In this document: piece after piece, positions 9,819 through 18,800 of the stretch
Numbering within the stretch: position 1 is the first letter of the stretch
Layout: each line of letters opens with the position of its first letter
Assembly: GCA_965115915.1 (NCBI GenBank)
Contig: OZ220483.1
Span: forward strand, 1,240,001-1,304,000
DNA: 64,000 nt
DNA from: G965115915 sp965115915
Lineage (GTDB): Bacteria > Pseudomonadota > Gammaproteobacteria > Eutrophobiales > Eutrophobiaceae
Direction: 5' to 3'
Position numbers and translations under genes: made by a program
Notes under the pieces: generated by a model
Database searches by the model: none
The model's input: the letters and a program-made list of their open reading frames with translations, nothing else
What the model was told of the DNA's origin: nothing

Positions 9819-10445
9819 CTAACCCATGGTCTTTCTGTACCGCTGATAAAAATTCAGCACCTTGCGTACATAACGCTGTGTCTCCCGATATGGCGGGATA
9901 CGATTGCCATAGGACTTGACAGCGTTTTCACCGGCATTGTATGCGGCCAGTGCAAGTCTCAGGTCGTTGTCGAACAGACCCAGCAAATAACTCAGATAGC
10001 GCACCCCGGCTCGCATATTCTGCGACGGGTCACGGCGGTTGCTGACACCATAATTACGTGCTGTCTCCGGCATCAGTTGCATCAAACCCATGGCACCAGC
10101 ACTGGAAACCGCATTCGGATCATACGATGACTCGGCAGTAATCACCGCATGTACCAGGGTATGCGGGATATTAAACTGCCGTGCCAGGCGGCGTATCTCC
10201 TGATCAAAACGTTTCTGATTTGCACGCCAGTCGAAGGCCTTGCCCGAAGCTGAAGGTCGCTTCCTTATCGGGTTATGCTCCACCCAACCCCTGGAGCCAG
10301 TCAGATACATCTTCGAGGCGTTATTCCCGAGCGGCCGATCGGAAAAGGATTTTCTGCCATATTTATCCTCATGCAGATACACCTCCGCCGCACTGACCGC
10401 CGACAGCCAAACAAACCACAACAGTAATGTCCCTATCCCCTTCAT
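9819..10445 (-). CDS. Exported lytic transglycosylase (Slt/SLT domain)
   Basis: 208 residues from the ATG at 10445 (MKGIGTLLLWFVWLSAVSA, a signal peptide). Residues about 20-50 form a short DUF4124-like segment (VYLHEDKYGRKSFSDRP). The SLT domain follows, with the catalytic glutamate at about 105 in ITAESSYDPNAVSSAGAMGL, then MQLMPETARNYGV and a YNAGENAV motif. It cleaves peptidoglycan glycosidic bonds to 1,6-anhydro products in the periplasm. The frame is open 12 codons further upstream, but the signal peptide fits the chosen start. Convergent with ilvD. Confidence 0.93.
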   Translation of the reverse strand: MKGIGTLLLWFVWLSAVSAAEVYLHEDKYGRKSFSDRPLGNNASKMYLTGSRGWVEHNPIRKRPSASGKAFDWRANQKRFDQEIRRLARQFNIPHTLVHAVITAESSYDPNAVSSAGAMGLMQLMPETARNYGVSNRRDPSQNMRAGVRYLSYLLGLFDNDLRLALAAYNAGENAVKSYGNRIPPYRETQRYVRKVLNFYQRYRKTMG

Positions 10446-10558
10446 GGCCGATATTATAACCGGACACCCACACTCGGACATAGCACTTCTTCCTTAAGAC
10501 CATGATCCCTTTATAAATAAATAAAAACATTTGGAATCATTATTATAACAGATATATT

Positions 10559-11053
10559 TCAACCTAATCCTCGAGCAAACAGATGCAACGCGGCCGCGGT
10601 AACAAGGCCCGCCAGCAAATCATCCAGCATGATGCCAAAGCCGCCCGCCACCTTTTTATCGACCAGCCGGATAGGCCAGGGCTTGACGATATCCAGCACT
10701 CGGAAAATGACGAAACCCGCGAGTATCCATTGCCAACCCGTCGGGACCAGACTCATGCCCGCCAGATATCCCACGACCTCGTCCCAGACGATCGCACGAT
10801 GGTCATGGCAACCCAAACGCTGGCTGGTGTAGTGACAGATGCCGATACCCGCCAGAAACAGGATCGCGACCACGGCCAGATACTGTGCCGCAGGCAGTGT
10901 GCACAATGGCACATACAGCGCAACACCTGCCAATGTCCCCAGCGTACCTGGGGCCACCGGCGACAGACCACTACCAAATCCAAGCGCAAGGCAATGCACC
11001 GGATGCAACAGCAACCGGACGGGTATTTTCTGTTCCGTTTTCTTGTCATCCAT
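10559..11053 (-). CDS. pgpA: Phosphatidylglycerophosphatase A
   Basis: 164 residues, full length. PgpA dephosphorylates phosphatidylglycerol phosphate at the inner membrane. The N-terminal GFGSGLSPVAPGTLGTLAGV signature (about 25-44) and D-E-V-V-G-Y with hydrophobic helices are typical, as is FRVLDIVKPWPI near the C-terminus. In many gammaproteobacteria pgpA follows thiL; here it stands alone, with a transglycosylase gene about 80 bases downstream and the exported methyltransferase gene divergent. Confidence 0.94.
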   Translation of the reverse strand: MDDKKTEQKIPVRLLLHPVHCLALGFGSGLSPVAPGTLGTLAGVALYVPLCTLPAAQYLAVVAILFLAGIGICHYTSQRLGCHDHRAIVWDEVVGYLAGMSLVPTGWQWILAGFVIFRVLDIVKPWPIRLVDKKVAGGFGIMLDDLLAGLVTAAALHLFARGLG

Positions 11054-11122
11054 ATGCCAACCAATGTATCATACCGTTAGCGTTTTCCCCTTTATCCATC
11101 AACTCGGAAACAGATCCTCACC

Positions 11123-12037
11123 ATGCAAAAAAGTCTCATATCCTTTTGGCGTACTCTGTGCACACTGTCTCTGGCAGGCTGCCTGACGACGGTGGCACAG
11201 GCCGCTATCGTGGAAGAAGCGATTATCCATACGCTGGAAGCTCAACATGCACAGCCAGGTGCCATTGCACGTGCTGTGGAAGCGGCGTCGCTCACCTCTC
11301 TGCTGAACACCGCCCTGAACGGTGACCACCGCAGCGCGAAGAATCGTGCCCGTGATATCTACCGCCATCCGCGCGAAACCCTGGAATTTTTTGGCCTGCA
11401 ACCAGATATGAAGGTGGTCGAGATCCTGCCTGGACGCGGCTGGTATACCGAGCTCCTGGCACCGATACTGCGCGAAAACGGCACACTGATCCTGGCCAGT
11501 CACGGGGCGAAAAACCGTTCGGATTACCTGCGCAACATGCATGACACTTTTGTACAGCACCTGCAAGCACGTCCCGAGCTTTATGACAAGGCGGTTGTCA
11601 CCCCGTTCCGGGACAGGCAGACCTACCTGTCCGAAGTCCCTGATGCGTCACAAGACATGGTGCTCAATTTCCGCAACACACATAACTGGATCCGCTTCGG
11701 CGGCATAGAAGCGGCGTATCAGGCGATGTATCGCGTATTGAAACCGGGTGGCATCCTCGGGGTGATCCAACACCGGGCAAAGGCGGGCGCAGACCCTGAA
11801 AACAGCGCCAAACAAGGCTACGTGCCGGAGAGTTGGCTGATTCGATTGCTGGAAGACACGGGTTTTGAACTGGTCGAGAAGACGGAATTGAACGCCAACC
11901 CAAAGGATACCCGGGAACACCCGGAGGGGGTGTGGACCCTGCCCCCCTCACTCAGGCTGGGAGCTCAGGACCGTGAAAAGTATCTTGCCATTGGCGAAAG
12001 TGACCGCATGACACTGAAATTCATGCGCCTCCCCTGA
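11123..12037 (+). CDS. Exported class I SAM-methyltransferase-fold protein (COG4798-like)
   Basis: 304 residues with an N-terminal export signal: hydrophobic residues 8-20 ending in LAGC (a possible lipobox at C20), or cleavage after VAQA at 27. The rest resembles predicted methyltransferases of the COG4798 type: RDIYRHPRETLEFFGL, a motif-I-like VVEILPGRGWYTELLAPIL (about 97-115), NTHNWIR, and LKPGGILGVIQHR. Motif I has P-G-R-G where soluble enzymes have D-x-G-x-G. SAM is not known to be supplied to the periplasm, so the activity is doubtful. Divergent from pgpA; no obvious operon partner. Confidence 0.75.
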   Translation: MQKSLISFWRTLCTLSLAGCLTTVAQAAIVEEAIIHTLEAQHAQPGAIARAVEAASLTSLLNTALNGDHRSAKNRARDIYRHPRETLEFFGLQPDMKVVEILPGRGWYTELLAPILRENGTLILASHGAKNRSDYLRNMHDTFVQHLQARPELYDKAVVTPFRDRQTYLSEVPDASQDMVLNFRNTHNWIRFGGIEAAYQAMYRVLKPGGILGVIQHRAKAGADPENSAKQGYVPESWLIRLLEDTGFELVEKTELNANPKDTREHPEGVWTLPPSLRLGAQDREKYLAIGESDRMTLKFMRLP

Positions 12038-12153
12038 AAAGTGCTGGCGGTCGCCGAGGCCTGCCTGCAAACTTGTTTCGTTGTGCGGGCTGCGGCCAGA
12101 GCCGTCCTCCTGATGTGGGGCATTGTTGACAGCGCTCGGAACAGCGACCAACG

Positions 12154-12921
12154 CTACTTGATGGCGACCACACCGATGAAATTGAAATTCCGCCAGAAGG
12201 CCTGAATGTCCCGAAAGCCGACCGTACGCAACTGCTCAAAAAGCCAAGCTTCAGTGCCCAATTTTGCCAGGTGCCGTAATTCCCGCTCCTTGTCGAGTAT
12301 GTGCTTTTCGGAGAAAAACTGGCGCTTGTAGTCATAATACAGAAATTCCATCATATTCTGTATCCTGCTGCTATCGGAAAAAACCTTCTCGGAAAGCACC
12401 AGCCCGCCACCTTCGATCAACTGCTCGTGGATCCGTCTCAGTAGCCCCAGACGATCCTGCTGCGGAATAAACTGGAGTGTGAACAAGGCCGTCACAAAGG
12501 ACAGGTTGTGCAACCCATCCCAACCACGCACATCCGAGACTTGGTATTCCAGCCCCTCGGCATCCTGCCAGTGCCCGCTGAACGCGGGATCAATATCAAT
12601 ACCAAAATAGCGGGCATTGCCCGCCTGAACATTAATATCCCTGATACGTCTGATCAGTGTGCCCTGGCTGCATCCAATATCAACGACCCGGGTTTCATTC
12701 TCCACAAAATAGCGGCTCAGCGATACGATATCATCGCGCAACCAGGCGTAACCACGAATGGAACGGTTGATGTGTTCGTCAAAACGCTCCGCACAGGCGG
12801 CAAAGCTGAAATGTCCGGCGGCCTCCGACGCGTCCCTGCCATCTTCCTCCACGGTCAAAATGAAAGAGCGCCTCGGCGGTACCCGCTGTCCAACACCCGA
12901 TTTTTCTTCGCCCTTGTTCAA
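12154..12921 (-). CDS. Class I SAM-dependent methyltransferase (CmoA-like)
   Basis: 255 residues with a Rossmann methyltransferase fold: motif I VVDIGCSQGTLIRRI at about 79-93, an acidic D-I-D after strand two, then FVTALFTLQFIPQQDRL and a G-G-G-L-V-L-S-E-K-V post-I block. The arrangement and the C-terminal F-N-F-I-G-V-V-A-I-K ending resemble CmoA (carboxy-SAM synthase of tRNA wobble-uridine modification), but the N-terminus is different and no cmoB is adjacent, so I leave it as a family call. Convergent with the exported methyltransferase gene. Confidence 0.75.
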   Translation of the reverse strand: MNKGEEKSGVGQRVPPRRSFILTVEEDGRDASEAAGHFSFAACAERFDEHINRSIRGYAWLRDDIVSLSRYFVENETRVVDIGCSQGTLIRRIRDINVQAGNARYFGIDIDPAFSGHWQDAEGLEYQVSDVRGWDGLHNLSFVTALFTLQFIPQQDRLGLLRRIHEQLIEGGGLVLSEKVFSDSSRIQNMMEFLYYDYKRQFFSEKHILDKERELRHLAKLGTEAWLFEQLRTVGFRDIQAFWRNFNFIGVVAIK

Positions 12922-13081
12922 TAGCTATGATGCACCCCGTACTACACAGTTATCTTCGCTGAGGCTGTTTGCCCACTGCTTGAACTCATGATCATACTGC
13001 GGGTCGAAACAGTGCATACTATCAACCTCAAGGCCCCCGACCGCCATCCGTATGGGACGGGCCGATGTTACAATATACGCG

Positions 13082-14752
13082 ATGGAAAAGACCAGATTGT
13101 CGACAGCAGTTTACATGGTATCGCCAAAGCCGGGCATCGTGGCAATGCTGCTGGCCATTTCATGCGAAATGGCGCTTGCCGGAACCTATGCGTTGGAGAT
13201 CGGGCAAACCCCCGTTCAGTTCAGCGACGGTACCAGACAGGCACTGACCATCAACGGCACCCTGCCAGCCCCCACGCTGCGTTTCAGGGAGGGAGAGGAG
13301 CTGATAATCCGGGTCAGCAATACACTGGATGAATTGAGTTCGATCCACTGGCATGGACTGATCCTGCCCTATACACAAGACGGCGTCCCGGGCTTTTCGT
13401 ATACCGGCATTCAGCCCGGTGAGACATTTACGTACCGCTTCCCGGCACGGCAGGCCGGCACTTACTGGTATCACAGCCACTCGGCGATGCAGGAACAACG
13501 TGGCCTGTATGGCGCGATCATCATCGAGCCAAAGGCGCCGGATCCATTCCACTACGACCGGGAGTATGCCGTCGTTCTGTCCGATTGGCATGACACTTGG
13601 CCAAAACGCATATTCGCCAAACTGAAACGCCAATCCGACTACTACAATTTCCATCAGCAGACCCTGTTCGATCTGCTGCACCGTCGCACCGGCGAAAGCC
13701 TTGGCAACGCGATAAAAGAACGCCTGGCATGGGGAAAGATGCGAATGATGAAAACGGACATTGCGGATGTGTCCGGCTATGCTTATCTCATCAATGGCAT
13801 GGACCCGAAACAGAACTGGACCGCGCTCTTCCAGCCAGGCGAACGCATCCGCCTTCGCCTGGTAAATGCCTCCGCGATGAGTCTGATGGATATTTACATC
13901 CCGGGCCTCAGTATGACCGTGGTACAAGCCGATGGTAACAACATACATCCGGTGACCGTGGACGAATTGCGCATCGCCGTGGCAGAGACTTATGATGTAC
14001 TCATCGAACCGGAAAACCGTGCCTATACGCTGATGGCGGAACCCATCGGACGTACCGGATATGCCAGGGCCACGCTGACACCACACAGGGACATGTCCGC
14101 GCAAGTGCCCCCGGTACGCCCCCGTCCACAACTGACCATGGCCGACATGCCCATGTCTCCAGGGCACGCGGGACATGCCATGCAGCACGGCGTGGACCAT
14201 GCCGCAATGGGGCACGATACAGCATCCAACGACGTCCGACCGACAGACACATTTTACAGGGTCGGCAGCGGGCTGGTGCCGGTCGCATATAACGGTGGCA
14301 AATTCCTTTCCTACAGCGATCTGAAGGCGCTGCGGCCGATCTACCCGGAACGTCCGGTAGATCGGGAGCTCACGCTGCGCCTGACTGGCAACATGGAACG
14401 CTATATCTGGTCAATCAACGGCCAGACCTTCGCTGACGCGGAACCTTTGCGCTTCCGGCAAGGTGAACGGGTACGCTTCCGCTTTATCAACGACACCATG
14501 ATGATCCATCCGATGCATCTGCATGGGATGTGGATGATCCTGGACAATGGGCACGGCAGATATCGACCCGCAAAGCACGTAATCCTGGTGGCCCCGGCCA
14601 TGACCGTCACGGCAGAGGTGGAAATCGATGCGGCCGGACATTGGCCATTTCACTGTCATCTGCTCTACCATATGCACGGAGGCATGATGCGCCGGGTGAT
14701 AGTTGAACCTGCCGACCCTCAGGGACAGGAAAATCTTGCCACGCTACGCTAA
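13082..14752 (+). CDS. copA: Copper-resistance multicopper oxidase CopA
   Basis: About 556 residues: a periplasmic multicopper oxidase of the CopA/PcoA type. The copper motifs are complete: HWHG (about 89-92), WYHSH (129-133), HPMHLHG (about 476-482) and HCHLLYHMHGGM (about 524-535), the last giving the type-1 and trinuclear ligands. A Met/His-rich stretch (about 353-380) is typical of CopA copper binding. The signal region is hydrophobic (about 17-33) without a clear twin arginine. The start is unsure: ATG at 13052, 13082 or 13115 are all in frame. copB follows with overlap. Confidence 0.93.
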   Translation: MEKTRLSTAVYMVSPKPGIVAMLLAISCEMALAGTYALEIGQTPVQFSDGTRQALTINGTLPAPTLRFREGEELIIRVSNTLDELSSIHWHGLILPYTQDGVPGFSYTGIQPGETFTYRFPARQAGTYWYHSHSAMQEQRGLYGAIIIEPKAPDPFHYDREYAVVLSDWHDTWPKRIFAKLKRQSDYYNFHQQTLFDLLHRRTGESLGNAIKERLAWGKMRMMKTDIADVSGYAYLINGMDPKQNWTALFQPGERIRLRLVNASAMSLMDIYIPGLSMTVVQADGNNIHPVTVDELRIAVAETYDVLIEPENRAYTLMAEPIGRTGYARATLTPHRDMSAQVPPVRPRPQLTMADMPMSPGHAGHAMQHGVDHAAMGHDTASNDVRPTDTFYRVGSGLVPVAYNGGKFLSYSDLKALRPIYPERPVDRELTLRLTGNMERYIWSINGQTFADAEPLRFRQGERVRFRFINDTMMIHPMHLHGMWMILDNGHGRYRPAKHVILVAPAMTVTAEVEIDAAGHWPFHCHLLYHMHGGMMRRVIVEPADPQGQENLATLR

Positions 14753-15458
14753 CACATCGGGCCCAGGCCTGCTGCTGTCGGTACTGCTTGCCGGTGTGTT
14801 CTCCCTGCCGACCTTCGCCAAAGAACCGTTTTTCAGTGCCGAACTGGAACGACTGGAATACCGTTTTGGTCTTGACACGGCGGATGTGGTCCAGACCGAA
14901 GGGGAACTTGCCCTGGGCACAGATGACTGGGAGTTGTCCGGTCGTTTCGAATTCGAACAGATGCATGCAGACGGCATCTGGGAGATCATGGAACTGCAAC
15001 CCAGGCTTTCCATCCCGGTGTCCGATTTCTGGGATGTCTATGTTGGTGTCCGGCACAATGTCCATCCTCGCCCGGAACGCACCTACGCCGTTTTCGGCGT
15101 GGATGGACTGGCGCCCTATTTTATCGACACCACACTGAGCCTGTTCGTATCCAAGACCGGCGGGGTATCGGCACGCCTGGAAAGCAATACGGATATCCTG
15201 CTAACGCAACGACTGGTAATGCAGCCAAGGCTGGAGGTGGATGCCTATGCCAACGAGGACCAGGACATCGATATCGGCACGGGCATCGTATTGACCAAGC
15301 TGGGATTACGCTTGCGCTACGAGATCCATCGTGACATTGCCCCCTATATCGGGCTGCACCATGAACGCAAGTGGGGCCAGACCCGCGACTTCAGCGCGGA
15401 TGACCACGAGCACTGGGAGCAGTTGTTTGTGCTGGTCGGTCTGAAATTGACATATTGA
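14736..15458 (+). CDS. copB: Copper-resistance protein B (outer-membrane)
   Basis: About 240 residues with a signal peptide (LLLSVLLAGVFSLPTFA) and a beta-rich body ending K-L-T-Y, as expected for the CopB/PcoB outer-membrane family. Typical segments are AELERLEYRFG, WELSGRFEFE, VGVRHNV and APYIGLHHERKWG. CopB works with CopA in copper tolerance. I prefer the TTG at 14736, with GGGACAGGA just upstream, giving a 17-base overlap with copA; a TTG at 14703 is the longer alternative. The usual Met/His-rich N-terminal extension of PcoB is absent. No copRS, copC or copD genes are in the neighbourhood. Confidence 0.9.
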   Translation: MPRYANTSGPGLLLSVLLAGVFSLPTFAKEPFFSAELERLEYRFGLDTADVVQTEGELALGTDDWELSGRFEFEQMHADGIWEIMELQPRLSIPVSDFWDVYVGVRHNVHPRPERTYAVFGVDGLAPYFIDTTLSLFVSKTGGVSARLESNTDILLTQRLVMQPRLEVDAYANEDQDIDIGTGIVLTKLGLRLRYEIHRDIAPYIGLHHERKWGQTRDFSADDHEHWEQLFVLVGLKLTY

Positions 15459-15855
15459 ACGCTCCGGTCTTCCCTGTTACCATCAGGTTTTGGGTACTCT
15501 CACGCCTCGTCCGACCACGCTGTCCCGGCACCATACAATAACACCGCTTCTACAATTGCAGCATGTTGACTATATAGCATATACCCCTCGTGGCCTGGGT
15601 ACAGCCCTAATCAGTCCCCCCGGAGGCGCGACAGCCGAGCCATCAGGCGACGGCTGCTGCGGTAGGAACGTTAGGGACAAGCCCTCTTCCAACAATTTTT
15701 ACCATAAATAATGCAATACGCTAATATTTTAAGGTATAATTCAAAAAATTTCTCGAACCGATTAAGATATTGAGGAAATAATTCTGTCATCAGCTTGCTA
15801 TGCACCAAAGCTGGATAGCGGCGCAGTACTTTAATAATCACAAAGAGCACTACTA
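15459..15855. other. Intergenic region upstream of the large surface-protein gene
   Basis: About 400 bases without a gene. The first half is GC-rich and contains nested inverted repeats (15605-15676); the second half (about 15700-15850) is markedly AT-rich and likely to carry the promoter of the gene at 15856. I could not assign a consensus promoter. Confidence 0.5.
15605..15676 (+). other. Candidate structured RNA element (nested hairpins)
   Basis: CCCTAA at 15605-15610 can pair with TTAGGG at 15671-15676, enclosing a second hairpin CAGCCG (15632-15637) / CGGCTG (15651-15656) with a 13-base loop. The block sits 180-250 bases upstream of the surface-protein start codon. It does not match any riboswitch consensus I know. 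It could equally be a copB 3' element. Confidence 0.25.
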
Positions 15856-18800
15856 ATGATGAAACACATACTAATGACCAACTCTTCATTGTACAGTTCC
15901 GGCGGTTTGCAGGTGCCAAATGCCAGATGGCAATATTTTCCCAATGAACACGACCCGCACAACACAAATAGTACACGCCACCACCTGAAAGCGGCACTCA
16001 CCGCCGCCCTTCTGCTGCTGACACTGAGCGCTGTATTCATCCCACCGACCGCGCAGGCGCAGTCGGTGAGCAATCCGGTGAGCGATCCCATAGGGCTAAC
16101 CGCCACACCAATAGGCGACGGCATCATCTTATTGCGCTGGACCACCCGTACTACTCGTGCTTATGTGCAGTACAAGTTTGGCAGTAACGACTATGATCCA
16201 AACGCACTACTCGGAGGCATCGTCGAGTTGAGAGATGGCAGTAACGTTCCCGGGACCTACTTGGATGGACTGACAAACGGCGTGGAACACACGTTCCGTG
16301 TGGCACTCCTCCTCCCCATGAGAATCGGTATCCACACAAGGACTGTCCACCACGAGGTCACCGCGACACCAATGGCGCCCGGCGTCACGGTCTCGGGCTC
16401 CCCGCTGACGGTGTCCGAAGGCGACCCCACAGGTAGCACATACACCGTGGTGCTCACTACACGAGGAACCTCCTGGAATGGCGGGGTGCCACAACCAGCC
16501 GATGTCACCGTCAGCGTGGCCGGGTTCGCGGGCACAGCGGTGACAGTCAGCCCGGCGACACTGACCTTCGCCGCCAACGCCTGGGACACGGCACAGACCG
16601 TGACCGTCACAGCCAGGCAAGACGCCAACACCATGGACGAGCGCGTGACACTGACGCACAGCGCGAGCGGCGCCACCGGCTACACGTCCGCGCTGTCCAT
16701 TGCCAATGTGGCGGTAACGGTGGCCGACTCCACCCCGACGCTGACACTGGCCACAGACCCGTCTGCGGTGACCGAGGGCAACAACATCAGTCTGACGCTC
16801 AGTTCGGACAAAAATGTGACCGGGACGCTGCGGGTACGGCTGACGCTGTCTGACCGTGACACAAGCGGCTTCGGCGCGACAGACATCCCGGGCGCGCTGA
16901 CGCAGACGCTGACTACGAGTGATTTTGGCGGAGGCACGACAGCGACGGTGTCGATCCCGACGCGTGACGATAGCATCGTGGAAGGGACAGAGAGCTATCG
17001 CATCACGCTGAATGCCGGCACCGGCTATGTGGTGGGTGGCGATGCGGATGCGGATGGCACGTTGAACGACAACGACAGTGCGCAGGTGACACTGGGCAGC
17101 ACGACCATTAACGTGACCGAGGGTCAGTCGTTGACAGTACCAGTGACGATGAGCAGCGCGGCGGACACGGTGGTCAACGGTAAGGTAACGCTGAGCGGTG
17201 GAACGCCGACAGATGATTTTGCCGCGGTGGAGGCGAGTTTCCGTATCGCGGTGGGTCAGATGCATGCGAACGCGGTCTTCATGCCGAAGAGCGCGACCAC
17301 CGGCGATGGCAGCTACCAGGCGGTGCGCAGTTACACCGCGACGGTGACGCTGGAGACCCCGCCGACCGGGGTCACGGTGGGCGGCGACAACACCGACACG
17401 GTGCGGGTCAACGACAACACCCCCGGTTCCGACCCGGGCGTGACGCTGAGCCGTTCCTCGCTGCCAGTGAATGAGGGCGCGAACGGGAACTACACGGTGC
17501 GGCTTAATACCCAGCCGAGTGCGGCGGTGATGGTGACGGTGGCCGGGTTCTCGGGTACGTCGGTGATGGCCAATCCGGCGACCCTGAGTTTTACCACCGA
17601 TACCTGGAACATGGCACAGACGGTGACGGTGACGGCGGCGGCGGATGACGATAGCGAAAACGAGAGCGTGACACTGACACACACGGCGAGCAGCAGCGAC
17701 AACAACTACAACGGGGCGGTGATCAACAGCGTCACGGTAATGGTGACAGACAGCGACACGCCGGGGGTAACGCTGAGCGAGACCCGACTGGCACTGCGTG
17801 AGGGTGGCACTGCCGGCAGTTACACGGTGGTGCTGAACAGTAAACCGAGCGCCGAGGTGACGGTGACAGTGGCCGGGTTCTCGGGTACGTCGGTGATGGC
17901 CAATCCGGCGACCCTGAGCTTTGCCGCCAACGTCTGGGACACGGCGCAGACGGTGATGGTGACGGCCGGGCAAGATGTCGACACCATGGACGAAAACGTG
18001 ACATTGACACACAGCGCGAGCGGCGCCACCGGCTACGGGTCTGCGCTCAACATCGCCGAGGTGGCGGTGCGGGTCAGCGACGACGACCGCCCGGCAGGGG
18101 TCAGTTTGAGCGTGGCCACACTGACGGTGGACGAGGGCGGCACCGGCAACTACACGGTGCGGCTCAATACCCAGCCGAGCGCGACGGTAACGGTGACGGT
18201 AGCCGGGTTCGCGGGCAGCGATGTGACGGTCAGCCCGGCGACCCTGAGTTTTGCCACCACCGGCTGGGACACGGTGCAGACGGTGACGGTGACGGCCGGG
18301 CAGGACGCTGACATCACGGACGACAGCGTGACACTGACACACAGCGCGAGCGGCGCCACCGGCTACACGTCCGCGCTCAGCATTGCCGATGTGGCAGTCA
18401 CGGTAACAGACGATGACGCGGACGGGCCAAGCGAGGATCAGCGCCGGCGCCAGGCCGAACAGCAGATCCTGGCCCGGGTCGCCGACACCCTGCTGGCTGG
18501 CAGTGTCACCATCATCTCCAGCCGCATCGATGCGACCAATAGCGATGCACCACCCGCCACCACACTGCGCCTCGGCGGACAATCCAGCCTGCACGCGGCG
18601 CTGCAAACCCTGCAAACGGCCTCGCAGAGCGGCACACTGCAACCGGCACAACTGCTAGGGCAATCCGCTTTCGTGCTGCCACTGGCAGCCGCCGGCGGCA
18701 GTGGCACAGCACTGGAAAGTCTGGCCCTGTGGGGCAGCGGCGACTACCGCCAACTTTCCGGCAAGTTGCAGAATCCCAATGACCCGGATACCACACTGGA

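Noticed and set aside
13160..14215. Antisense frame of 351 codons opposite copA
   Set aside because: Copper-binding motifs of CopA are unambiguous on the plus strand; the antisense protein is a shadow.
16207..18651. Long antisense open frame of 814 codons opposite the surface-protein gene
   Set aside because: It is rich in His/Arg/Cys runs, has no domains, and arises from the GC-rich, repetitive codons of the sense gene, which has a signal peptide and clear repeats.
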